A stretch of 64,000 bases of DNA from the NCBI GenBank assembly GCA_948567375.1, contig OX419757.1, positions 10,726,001 to 10,790,000 of the forward strand, read 5' to 3'. Every line of letters begins with the position of its first letter. The first letter of the stretch is position 1. The position numbers and the translations under genes are program-made. The notes below the pieces were generated by a model. It worked only from the letters and a program-made list of their open reading frames with translations, had not been told where the DNA came from and ran no database searches. This document shows, piece after piece, positions 10,357 through 20,189 of the stretch. Source of the DNA: Lunularia cruciata (lineage: Eukaryota > Streptophyta > Marchantiopsida > Lunulariales > Lunulariaceae).

Positions 10357-12130
10357 AAAGTTCTTGAGTAAAGATAACTTGGAGTTGAATAGAAAGTTAA
10401 CTTGAGGAGAGAAAGAAGCCAAAGAACTTTGGGTTGATATTGTTCTTTGGAGGAAGAGCTTTGATAATTTGAAGGAGAGTTGTGTGAAGCACGGCAAGGA
10501 ACCTGAACAACAAATTGAAGAATTGAAGGAGCAAAAGGTAGCATTTAAGAAATTGAAGGGAGAATTTGTAGATGTGTGCTTGGAGGTGCTACATTCAAAG
10601 TCAATGATAATGGTGATGGAGCAAGAACCAAAGAGCTTGAGAAAGAGTGCGGAGGAGAAGGTTTAGGCTTGGCAACATGAGCTGGCAGATAGACATTAGG
10701 AGGAAGAATGGTTGCAAGGGCTGATCAGAAGTGTGGAGACTCAACTAGTCTAGTATGTGGAAGAGAAAAAAAGCATTGAAGGCATTGGGGATGAGTTGAA
10801 GATGTACCAAAATGAGTTACAAGCAGAGAGGAGTCAAGAGGAGAAAGTTCTTGGGAGTGAGTCAGATTTAGTAGGAGAAGTCATTATGAAGTTGAAGGTG
10901 ATGTTAAGCACTGAGGCTGAAGTAAATATGGAGGAATCAAGACTCCATGAATTGAAGTTGCTTGTGCAAGAGACAAAGAAGTAAAAAGAAAAAGATGTAA
11001 ATATGAATAAACTATTAATTTGCTTGTGAGATCAAGTAGATAGGAAAATTATTGAAGTAGATGATAATGTCTATCTCCGACTAGGTTTGGCAAAGTTTGA
11101 GTTAGAGAAGCTTTGGGGTAGGAGAAAGTAGAAACCTAATGCAAAGTATCAAAAGTAGGAGTGCATGTGTCTTTGGGTGAGTTACCTAAGACATTAGAAG
11201 TTAGAGTTGAGGAGGAGAAGGTAGATAGTATAGTGATGACTTCAAGTGCAATTTAGGTTGAAGATAAGATATAGATAGAAGAAGATGTAGCAATAGTAGT
11301 TGAACCTGAAGAAGAGGAAATGATTGTAGTTACATTGGGTGTAGAAGTTGATGTAGAGGTAGACATCGGGTTGGATTAGTAATAGTTTTGAGATATGAAG
11401 AGGTAGATATGAAGAGATGGATTGTCATTTTAGATCTGCAAGTTGGTAATATAGTGGTTAGAATGGTATGTTGTTTGATAATCATCAAGTGCTCTGCCTA
11501 TTTAAAGGGGGAATTTGTAGTGTTTTGTTGTTTACCGTTGTAATTCTGAAGTTGAGTAAAGAAAAGTGTTGTAACTCAATGCTCATTGTTTTAGCTTAAT
11601 TTTGAGTATCAATCCTATATGTGTGTTTGGAGAAGTTCAAAGTGCAAGTCTAAGTGTTAGATGTTGGATTCTAGAACTCTAACTTCATTTTGTGTGTTTG
11701 ATCCTAAAGCAATGCCTTGAAAAATCCTTTGAGGAATTGTAGTGTTGGTAGTATTCTACATTGGTGAGTGCAACATTGAATTAATGTGAAGTACTTTCAA
11801 TTGAGGACGTTGTGCCTTCAGTAGATGGATGGAACAAATTCCAAGGTGAAGTAGCCTTCTTTGAGAAGAACTAAATCATCATAATCAATGTCAATTTGGA
11901 AATTTTTTGACAAATTGTGATTATGGATGTTATTCATTTGTGATAAGATTAAAATTCAGTGCTTGTTACTCCTTTTGGGTGTGGTTTCTACCCAAGAGAC
12001 TAAAGAAGCAACCAAGAAGAACTAATTTGTTACTGTTACTTTGTATTTGACCATTTCTGACTTGTATCTCTATGGGAATGAATTGTTACTTGTTGATTAC
12101 CAAAAAAATGATACTTGCTAGGTTGTCACA
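10357..12130 (+). repeat. 3' half of an older family-A LTR interrupted by A1
   Basis: Directly after the A1 LTR end the sequence resumes in the middle of the same LTR: the codons around AKELWVD match 8600-8640, and the rest follows collinearly (coiled-coil ORF remnant 10469-11380, then the conserved tail) to GCTAGGTTGTCACA at 12130. Its length of 1774 bp equals what is left of a 3.8-kb LTR after offset 2000. It is more diverged than A1, so A1 appears to have inserted into an older LTR of its own family; the other half would be left of the window. Confidence 0.8.
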
Positions 12131-12547
12131 TATTGTATTTCACTGAGCGGTCATTCTTCAATCAATCTTCAATTGAAACACATAGACTACAAGCATCTAT
12201 TTTCCATCACTCTCAATGTCATCTTGATCTTGAGGTAGCTGTTTTCTTTACTTGTACTTTCTTGATAGGCTAGGCCAAAGAAAAGTTGTTATAGGTTCTT
12301 TGAGAAAAGTTGTTATAGGTTCTTTGGGTCAGGTTTCACATCCAGATGCAAAGTATTCTTACTTAGGGTATATACTTCCATAAGTCCAATTTGAGTCCTT
12401 TCAACTCTCACCCAAGGTCGACTTCTTTAAGTTTATACCAAAGACACAATTCTCCTCTTTTCTTCTTCATTAAGCTATAATTCACCTTCAACAATACACT
12501 TCTTCTTTAACATGCAAAAAAAAAAAACAAAAAATGTGGGTACCACA
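12131..12547 (-). repeat. Family-A LTR start fragment, minus strand
   Basis: Read on the minus strand it begins TGTGGTACCCACA at 12547 and runs about 417 bases into the LTR, matching the AAGAACCTATAA and CAATCAAGAAAGTAC segments of the A1 LTR near 6795-6845. It contains a direct duplication of about 24 bp (near 12283-12330). It stops exactly where the older plus-strand LTR ends (12130). Confidence 0.75.
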
Positions 12548-12797
12548 AGTTTCTACCCAAGATCCTAAAGATGTAATCAAGAAGGACTACCTTGTTTTAT
12601 TTACTTTAAATTAAACCATTATTGACCAATATCTTCATATGAATGAATTATTACTCACCTATTATGGAAAAAGTGATACTTTTTGGGTTGTCATATGAGT
12701 TTTGGTGCTACTACAAGGATACAATCCTTGGGAGTGGAAGAATATGAAGTGGATTTTTTATGTTGCCTATTGTGCAAACATGAATGTCTATGTCAAG
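12548..12797 (+). repeat. Family-A LTR tail plus decayed primer site and leader
   Basis: GTTTCTACCCAAGA (12549) to GGGTTGTCATA is the last 150 bases of an A LTR. A decayed primer site follows at 12703-12720 (TGGTGCTACTACAAGGAT), then leader sequence matching 903-1010 (GTGGAAGAATA, ATGAATGTCT). It is the 5' end of a third A element (+), cut off soon after. The head-to-tail inversion at 12547/12548 joins two LTR fragments in opposite orientation. Confidence 0.75.
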
Positions 12798-13272
12798 AGA
12801 TCAAAGCGAAGAGAGTGTGCATAGATGCAACTTGCAACATGAGGAAGAAGAAGACAACCAAAATGGCCAAAATTAAGGAGGAGATAGCGGGCTCAAGGTA
12901 GCAGATTACCCAACTAGACTTCAAGTTGACAACTATCAAGGGTAGATCCTAGCGGTGAGCAGAGGAGATGAAGAAGAAGCATACCAAAGAGTTTGATGCT
13001 AAGGACAAGGAGGTAATGTCCTTGAAGAAGGAGCTAGATGGTCATCAAAGGAAGAAGGCCATAGAGAAGCAATCTTGTGATGCCACCTTGGAGATTGCCA
13101 AGATGTGCATCAAGTAGTTGTCCATGATCATGGATACCGATGAAGACAAAGCCCACATCCTTTCAGAGCAAGTCAAATTAGAGGTGGAGATGGAGTTGCA
13201 ATCCATCTGTAACAATATGGAGTTTAGTGACGAAGTTAGTCGGGCTTACAAAGTAGAGAATAAGACAAAATA
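12798..13272 (+). pseudogene. Coiled-coil ORF remnant
   Basis: One frame stays coding-like for about 150 codons with five stops. It is rich in Lys/Glu/Asp with heptad-like spacing (KDKEVMSLKKELDG, HILSEQVKLEVEMELQ). It follows the decayed leader and precedes the promoter-like block at 13281. It resembles the coiled-coil part of the LTR-ORF in composition, but I could not align it convincingly, so it may belong to a related element. No function is assigned. Confidence 0.45.
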
Positions 13273-13280
13273 GCCTAGAA

Positions 13281-13517
13281 TATTCTAGAAGCATCTAAGA
13301 AGCTTCTTGGGAAGCTTCCCAACTAGTTAACTTGTGCCCTAAGCAGGTAGCTTCTAGAAGCTTCTAACTAGCTTAGCTTGCATGCCATGCCAAGTAGGCG
13401 GCTTCTAGAAGGAAGCTTCTTGAGAAGCTTTCTAGTTAACTTGGCTTGCACTCCAAGAAAGCGGCTCAAGGAAGCTTCTTGAGAAGCTTCAAGGGTCTTG
13501 TATGCTACCTATAAATA
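13281..13517 (+). promoter_or_regulatory. Promoter-like block with a cluster of heat-shock-element motifs and TATA box
   Basis: Alternating TTC/GAA units with two-base spacing recur. A perfect three-unit element TTCTAGAAGCTTC lies at 13352-13364; further GAA/TTC strings lie at 13283-13318, 13403-13426 and 13471-13490. A TATAAATA box follows at 13510-13517, about 20 bp after the last unit. The unit nTTCnnGAAnnTTCn is the binding site of heat shock factors, and clusters of it drive heat-responsive plant LTRs such as ONSEN (established knowledge). That this block is active is inference. A short coiled-coil ORF starts 150 bp downstream. Confidence 0.6.
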
Positions 13518-13668
13518 CCAAGGCCGAAGCTCATGCTAGGCATTCGGAGTTTTCCCTCATTCACGTGTCCCAATGTGAGTTTCCATTCTCCTATTTCTCT
13601 CCTCGGTTTTGGTCTTTTACACCATCTGTGATACTCTAGATGAGGAAAAATAGAGAGTCCTTATAATC

Positions 13669-13860
13669 ATGGAAGACAATGCCAATAGACTAAAGACCCT
13701 AGTGGAATTAGCTATTACAATTGAAGCTCACCAAGCTAATCTATGGGAGTTGAAGTTGGAGATACATGGATTAGAGGCCAAGACTTACTCCATTGAACAA
13801 TTGACCAAGCTGGTAGAGAAGTTGCACAAGCATGGTGATGCCAAGTTCAAAGTGTCTTAA
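13669..13860 (+). CDS. Small coiled-coil ORF downstream of the HSE/TATA block
   Basis: ATG to TAA, 63 codons, rich in Leu, Glu and Lys (LKTLVELAITIEAH, EQLTKLVEKLHKHG), consistent with a short helical coil. It lies about 150 bp downstream of the TATA box at 13510, the expected place for the first ORF of a transcript from that promoter. Coding-like sequence may continue after the stop to about 13940. I do not recognise it. It may be the start of a decayed element ORF rather than a gene. Confidence 0.3.
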   Translation: MEDNANRLKTLVELAITIEAHQANLWELKLEIHGLEAKTYSIEQLTKLVEKLHKHGDAKFKVS

Positions 13861-13940
13861 GCAATACTAGAAGAATACAATGAACATGCCAAGGAGCTAA
13901 TTCAAAGGTGCAAAGGTGAAGGAGTGTCAAGAAAGTAGAT

Positions 13941-14919
13941 TGTGGTGTACAATACTTGTAAAATTGTATAGTTTTGCACCATCAAGAGGTGATTATCATG
14001 ACATGAGCATTGGGTTGACACTTCATTGTGATGGGGAGTTCATCATGGTGGGAGGTCTCCAAGAGATGATGCATATATGAATCTTTTGAGTGGTTAAGGC
14101 TCTATATATGTATTTGATTCTGTTGAATATTTGATCATAGGGACCATTCTCTTGATGCGTAGATTGAGTCATAAAATTGGTAGTGTGTGTAGTAAGCACC
14201 TCTTTGCAGATGGTGCCACCATAGCATTTACTATGTAACAACCAATTAGGTAGAATAAGGTCAATCTTAATTCATAATTATGGGTTGTGGCATCAGATAG
14301 CTATGTATGTGCCCCATTTTGTTGTAGTAGAGAGTATAAGGAGTGTCACCATGACTTAATATAGGTACAATCAACTCAAATTGAAATTTCATCTCATATT
14401 TGTTTGTTCAACTCATGAATGTGCGATCATTTTTCTTGTGGGTTTGCAAATTTGACTCTATTGTGGGGACACCTAAGGACCTATTAGATCTTGAGTGTAT
14501 CAATGTCAAAATGGTGTATATTTTGTGATTTTTGATTTGGGGAGTGGAAAAAAAACTTAAAGTAGGAATACAAGTGTTGAGGTGCAGGAAGGCAATTACA
14601 CTTGGGAGTTTTGAAGGATCAAGGCAATGTGTTGAGAGCCATGATGGCTATGAGTTTTGTAAATTATCATGTGTAACAAAAAGCTTAGGGTATTGCAAAC
14701 CTGCAATACAACAATGAGGAGTGCTTTCTAGAAAGGATAGAATGCTCTCATTGGCACTGTGGTGTGCACTACATAGGTAGTTGCAAGGGAAAGACCCTTG
14801 GGGCCGAAGACTAACATGACAGACTGAATCATCACCTTCAAGAGCTTTTGTAGTGAGATATTTTCCGTGAATGTGAGTTAATGGTTTTTTCTTTGCTGTA
14901 GTGTGCCACAAAAGGGTAC
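13941..14919. other. No recognisable gene
   Basis: AT-rich sequence with only short random frames. The stretch 14700-14919 may be a badly decayed LTR-A tail leading into the clearer match that follows, but I cannot align it base by base. Confidence 0.4.
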
Positions 14920-15082
14920 ACTTCCCTCTTTTGGGAATTGTCCTACCCAAGAGGTTAAAGACATAATAATAGCCAACATGTGACACTTTCCTTTCACTTT
15001 TACCCAATTCAAACTATATCATGGTGGGAATGATCTATTCTTACCAATTATACTATAAGTATGTCAATAGTGGGTTGTCACA
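14920..15082 (+). repeat. Family-A LTR 3' terminal fragment
   Basis: CTACCCAAGAGGTTAAAGAC, a CCAATT segment, GTGGGAATGA and the terminal GTGGGTTGTCACA (end 15082) follow the order of the family-A LTR tail. Minus-strand pol sequence begins directly after it. Confidence 0.7.
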
Positions 15083-16379
15083 CATCTCTCCAAGAAGCTT
15101 TTGCCTCTACCATCTTTGTGGCATAATTGGTACAAATCAAGATGTACCTCTTTCTAGTTAATTTTTTTATGGAGTGGATTGGTTCAATGAAATCAATCTA
15201 CCACTTCTTGAATGGTGCTAATAGAAAGATAAGACATAGTGGCTAACATGTCAATGGAGTAGGTCTTCCTATCCTTTTTCATACATTGCATCTCTTGATG
15301 TAGTCAGCACATCCTTGTACACAATACCCAATTGCCAATATCTTCTTCATTGTGTTCTTCAACCAAAGTGTGCTCCTACAGCTTCCGAGTGAAGTGCTTG
15401 TATCACTTCTCCTACTTTGAGGCTTCTAGGCAACACCAAAATACTTTGTTTGGACCCAACTTGAACAACAAGTTCCCGTTGATCTGATATGGTCCCATCT
15501 TGTGCAAGAATACCACATTTTGTTCCGGATCCATCCCCAAAGGCATTGCAATTTGTGTAGGTATTGCTACTCATCCAAGCACCTCATTACTTGGTTTGTT
15601 GTGATATGAAACAATTCTTTGTTAGGAAACTCATCTCCTACATCTTCAATCTGGTCTTGATTGTTGATCTTGGAGTGGAAATAAGCATTACCATGTTGCA
15701 CTCCTTATGGACCACAATGTAGGTAAATTCCTACAAGAGGAGTGCCCATCTTGCAATATGCCCAGAAAGGTTGGCTTTCTTTACTAGGTGTTGTAGTGCA
15801 AAATGATCTACATGAAACACAAACTTATAACCTAGAAAATAATAATAAAATTTGTTTCATGCATACACCATTCCTAGTGCCTCTCTTTTGGTAGTAGTAT
15901 ACTTTTTCTCAGCATCTGATACTTGTCTACTTGCAAAATAAATTGGAAATAAATTGGAAATAAATTGGCTAATCTTTCTTCCTACTATCTTTTTGACTAA
16001 GAACTAATCCTATTGCTGCTGAAGAAGTATCTACATACACATGAAATAAGCTGTCCCAATCAAGCACTTGCATGAAAAGTGCTACTACTAACTTGGTCTT
16101 CGTTGCTATGAAGGCTTGCTCCTACTATGTTGACCACACATGCTCTTTTGATTTCCTCAGTAGTTTGGTGTGTAGTGCTATCAAGGCTGCATATTGTTCA
16201 ATAAACCTCATGTAGTAATCAAAATGTCTTCGAAAAGCCTGAATTTCTCTCAAGTTCCTAGGTGCTTCCAAAGCCTTTATCACTTTGACCTTTTTGACAT
16301 CTATCTCCACACCCCTACTTGATACTCAATGTCCAAGGAGTATCTCTTTTGTCATAGTGAAGTAGTATTTTTCCAAGGA
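15083..16379 (-). pseudogene. pol: Family-A pol fragment: RT end, RNase H, integrase start
   Basis: On the minus strand, from 16310 down, the RT thumb (EIDVKKVKVIKALEAPRNLREIQAF) is followed by RNase H pieces, a tether and the start of the integrase core (an RYILICTNYATKMVEAKA-like segment near 15110-15160). Frames change repeatedly. It is cut at both ends: by an LTR tail at 15082 and by an LTR start at 16380. The integrase ATKMVEA segment occurs again in the neighbouring fragment, so the two come from different copies. Confidence 0.7.
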
Positions 16380-16604
16380 TGATCTAATGATGTTTTAGGC
16401 TAAACTTCCCACTCTAAAGATGCCCTTCTTGGGTTTAGGCTCTTTGTAAGTCTCCTCTAAGTACTTCCTCTTTTGACCTAAAGTCAACTTCTTTGGGTTT
16501 ACTCCAAAGACACACAAGTCCATTCTGTTCTTCTTCCTTTAGCTGCAATTCAGTTTTCTCAATTCACTTCTTCAAAACTCATCAAAAAAAAAGTGGGTAC
16601 CACA
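16380..16604 (-). repeat. Family-A LTR start, minus strand
   Basis: It begins TGTGGTACCCACT at 16604 and continues about 225 bases, matching the LTR start at 38140-38353 (the AAACCTAAAG / TTTGGAGTAAACCC block). It directly follows the polypurine tract at 16605-16617, so it is the beginning of the 3' LTR of a minus-strand A element, cut short at 16380. Confidence 0.8.
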
Positions 16605-16617
16605 TACTCCCTCCCTC
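16605..16617 (-). promoter_or_regulatory. Polypurine tract of minus-strand A element
   Basis: GAGGGAGGGAGTA on the minus strand lies between the end of the integrase region and the LTR start, in the same arrangement as 6573-6585 in A1. Confidence 0.75.
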
Positions 16618-17515
16618 AAATGTGAGCATCCCCACAAACACAGACTATGGCTTCTTTATACAAGGCCGGGTCCATGGTCCAACATTCATAAACTCTCCAC
16701 CTGTTCACTCGGGTTGCAAATGGACTGCTGTGCAGGTCTACAAGTTTGAATAGAGCTACTATCATAGATGTGCATTGCACAGTATGGCTCCATCCACCTT
16801 AAGTGCAGCTTGCTTAGGAAAATATCTGGCAATTGTCATATAACAACACCAAATTGCCCTCCTAAACAGTAATAGGCTTAATTCACTTATTGTGCTTGAC
16901 TTTCTTCTGCTCTTGTACTTCCTTTGTGGTTTGCATTGCATTATTTTTTCTCTCTTCTAACCATATCAGCTGATGGATCCAAAGATCTTGACTTTCTTCC
17001 TCCAACAATTGTTCCTCACAAAGGATCCAATACGATGGTACTTTAAATTCAATTGGTAGTATAGGATGCAAGCCGTATGTGAAGAAATATGGAGTTTGTT
17101 TGGTGGTAATCTTTCTATTCATTTGATATGCCCACAAAGCTACATATAACTTTGTGTCCCAATTAAAAGCATAATTGACCATCACCTTGTTCAAAATTTT
17201 GCACAACAATCCATTTTCTTTCTCTGTTAGGCCATTCACTTTTAGATTGTAAGGAGTCATCATCTGATGTTTAATCTGGAAGTACTTGGTTAATGCTTCC
17301 ACCATGGATTTCAAAAGATGGGTCCCCCAATCACTAACCAATTCGAGAGGACATCCATAAAGTTAAATGATGATTTGGAAGAAAAATTTTGTGACAATTT
17401 TTGCATCATCTCTCCGAGTTGCCCCGGCTTCAACCATCTTGGTAGCACAATTGATGCACACTAAGATGTGCCTCTTCCTTGTGAATCCAGCCACTGGTGT
17501 CTCAAGAATCATATG
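16618..17515 (-). pseudogene. pol: Family-A integrase core and C-terminus fragment
   Basis: On the minus strand, RHILVCIN, ATKMVEAGA, CPLELVSDWGTH (second catalytic Asp), TPYNLKVNGLTEKENG (catalytic Glu kept) and YGLHPILPIEFKVP follow in the standard order. The open piece 16883-17341 is 152 codons. Upstream of 17515 the similarity to A1 ends. Polypurine tract and LTR start follow downstream, so this is the 3' end of an A element. There is a stop and frame change near 17350. Confidence 0.85.
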
Positions 17516-18351
17516 GTCTTGAGAATGCATGGAGCACCTGGATGCATGTACTTAGACTACTCTATTTGTGAGTGGCTCAAAAGCTTACTTGCAGTCTGAT
17601 GCGGTCTTTGCTCTTTGTCTCATTGGTAATTGCCTTTTGTTGGAGCAACTTGTCTGCAATTGCTCTTGGCTATATGCTCTTTTTAATGGTTCTTTGTGTT
17701 GATTTTTCTTGGAATAATGTTGACCTTCATGTATCACTAGCTACTATTTGTGTTCAATTAATATCGGGTTATGTATCTTTTGGATTTGGTGGGGTTTGTC
17801 TAACAAGTCACAAGCTATACGGCCATATTCAAATTAGTGCAACCAAATCTGTGACGTGATCTATTTGCATAAACTGGATTGGAAGCACCAAGAATGGAGT
17901 TCCTTTTCCCTAACACTCTTCACAAAAATAAATGAACACATTCAACTCACAATGGACCTCATAGCATTCACCACAATATCAAGCCTCACAATTTATAAAC
18001 CCACTTGAGGAAGTCAAATAGCTCCAGACCATAGCAATGACCTCACCTAAGTTCCTACAATTGCTCAAGTAGGAAAAGAAATAAACCGGGTACAGCCAAG
18101 TTTTGTCCTTATTCCTCACAACTCTTCATCTCTCTATTCTGCATTAGCTCCCTTTGAGATTTTATCTAAGACTTCTTTGTCCAAAAAACTCTCCTGCAAG
18201 ATTTTCTCCAGGACTTCTCTATCCAACAAACTCTCCCTCAAGAATTTGTAGGACTTCTCTATCCAACAACTCTCTTTTGAGAATTAACTCCCCCCCTTCA
18301 ATCTTGAGCACTCCTTTTCTGTTGGAGGTTCTTCTCCTTGTTTCAGCCCTA
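17516..18351. other. No recognisable gene
   Basis: The plus-strand frame at 17572-17859 is hydrophobic, but it shows no family likeness or gene context. The sequence grades into pyrimidine-rich DNA after 18100. Confidence 0.4.
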
Positions 18352-18747
18352 TCAAACCCTTGTCAATTCCTCTCTTCTGTCCTCTGCAAACCCCTTTTGA
18401 AAACCCTTCCTCACCTGACCTTTCTCTAAGACTTCACTACAATCAAAAGCTTTGAAATCTTTCTTCCCTCTGCCAAACCCCCTTTGAAAACCCTTCCTCA
18501 CCTGACCTTTCTCTAAAACTTCACTACAATCAAAATCTTTGAAATTTTTCTTCCCTTTGCCACCAACCTCCTCTAGAGATTTTCTCCTGTCAAACATTTC
18601 CCCTTTGACTCCTCTATCATGTCCCTTCGATACCTTTTCTTTCCTGTCCAGACTTCCATTTGAGAGTTCCTTTCTTGCAAAACCATTAAAATTCTCTACT
18701 TGAGGATTTTCCTTTTCGGGCATGGTAACTCTCTTCTGTCCTGCCAC
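18352..18747 (-). pseudogene. Lys/Gly-rich ORF with a duplicated 29-residue unit
   Basis: This open frame of about 130 codons is very basic and contains two nearly identical 29-residue units (KKNFKDFDCSEVLEKGQVR and KKDFKAFDCSEVLEKGQVR beginnings), corresponding to an 87-bp tandem repeat at about 18381-18554. Coding-like, stop-interrupted sequence of the same Lys/Glu/Arg-rich type seems to extend upstream to 19478 and again at 29002-29520, beyond element B. It may be one element interrupted by B. I recognise no domain; a decayed gag or accessory ORF is possible. Confidence 0.35.
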
Positions 18748-19478
18748 AAACCATTAAGCCTTCTTTGATGTTTCAGTCATGCTGAGCTCTTTTTCTCGGG
18801 ACCTCATTCCTGACCGGCCAACCTTCAATATTTCTTCCTTCTTGTCCAAGCCCTCCTTTTGAGAGTTCTCCAGTCACACAGCACACAACCTTCTCCTTCC
18901 TTTGAATGTTCTTTGCCCCTTTGGCCCAAAACCCTTCTCAATCCTCTCTACATTTTTTGTCGCTTAAGCACACAATCTTCTCCTTGAGAATTTCATGTCC
19001 TCCAGACCAACCTTCAGGAGTTCTCCTATCACAAGCACACACTTTCTTCCCCAATAATTCCCTTTCACAATCCAATACCCCAAAACCCTTCAAGAAAATC
19101 TCCTATCCAAACCTAATTTTCTTTCATGTCCTCTTTCTATAGACCTTCCCATTTTGTCTAGACTTTCACTTCAAGAGTTCTCCTACCTAGACTTCCCTTT
19201 GAGGGCTCTTTCTTCTTTCTTGTGAACTCCTACACAAAATCCCCTCTCTTTCCTTTGAGATTTCTCCTTGTCCCTTTATCCTTTGAGAGTTCTCATTCTC
19301 TGCCTTTGATTTCCTTTTTCCCTTTTAATGCCAAAAATTCTCTCAATTCCAATCCTCAAAACCTCTCCTTTGCTCGTTCACTCCTTTGATCATGCTCTTT
19401 TCTCTTTCCTTGCCAAAAACTCTTAAGAATTTCCTATTCTCTCCTCACTCTCTATCCCTCAAAATCCCTTTCGTGTCC
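18748..19478. other. Pyrimidine-rich tract, left flank of element B
   Basis: C/T-rich on the plus strand (repeated CTTTTGAGAGTTCTCC-like motifs), so Lys/Glu/Arg-rich if read on the minus strand. It has no intact frame. It stops exactly at the B 5' LTR. Confidence 0.45.
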
Positions 19479-20189
19479 TATAACACCTATTTGTGCATGT
19501 ATGTAGTATTATGATATTTAGTTTGGTATTACTAGTACTTGAGAGATATTATTTATATAAAGATAAAAGATGGTTCTACATTAGTCATCATTAGCTAAAG
19601 TTAGTCATAACTAAGACTAGTGGGGACCTTACTTTAGAGGAAGTGGAAAAGATGAGCACCACTATTTTGGATTCTAGTGTGTTGACTTAATATTATTCCT
19701 AGGTGTTTGATTTTGAGAAAAGAGTTGAGAACTCTTGGGCCACAAGCCTCTTTTTTTGGATTCTTCTATAATCCAAGGATAGCCCATGTGAAGGAATCCT
19801 TGACTTAGTGGTTGGGTCAAGATAAGATCACATACTTAGTGGAGTATAAAGGAGTATCCATCCACATGCCCATGTGGATGGATATTCCTTTATACTTTTT
19901 GACTTTATTTGACTTTTAGCCTAGTAACTTGAGTTTCTCTAGTAATTAGTAACTTTGGTGCATAACTATTTCACAAGTATATAAAATAGGAATGAGGAGA
20001 TACTCATCATCCTTTCATTTGGAACTATCTCTCTCTCATTGAGCTCCCTAGTGAGCAATGTCTTGAGTCTTGGAGTGTTAGCCTTGGAGTAGTATGATGG
20101 AATTGGGGTTCTTTGCCTTCTTAGTCTATGGTGCACTATCATAATAGCCATCAGAGGTTCAACTTGAATGAGAGACAGGCTGGCTCACA
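19479..20189 (+). repeat. 5' LTR of element B (711 bp)
   Basis: It begins TATAACACCT (usual TGTAACACCC) and ends GGCTGGCTCACA, matching 28310-29001 along its length. A TATA box (TATAAAAT) lies at 19980-19987. It has an extra near-perfect palindrome at 19844-19895 that the 3' LTR lacks in part. Confidence 0.9.

Noticed and set aside
17572-17859. Hydrophobic plus-strand ORF with membrane-like segments
   Set aside because: It starts with a non-ATG codon, shows no family likeness, and its Leu/Phe/Val content follows from T-rich DNA.
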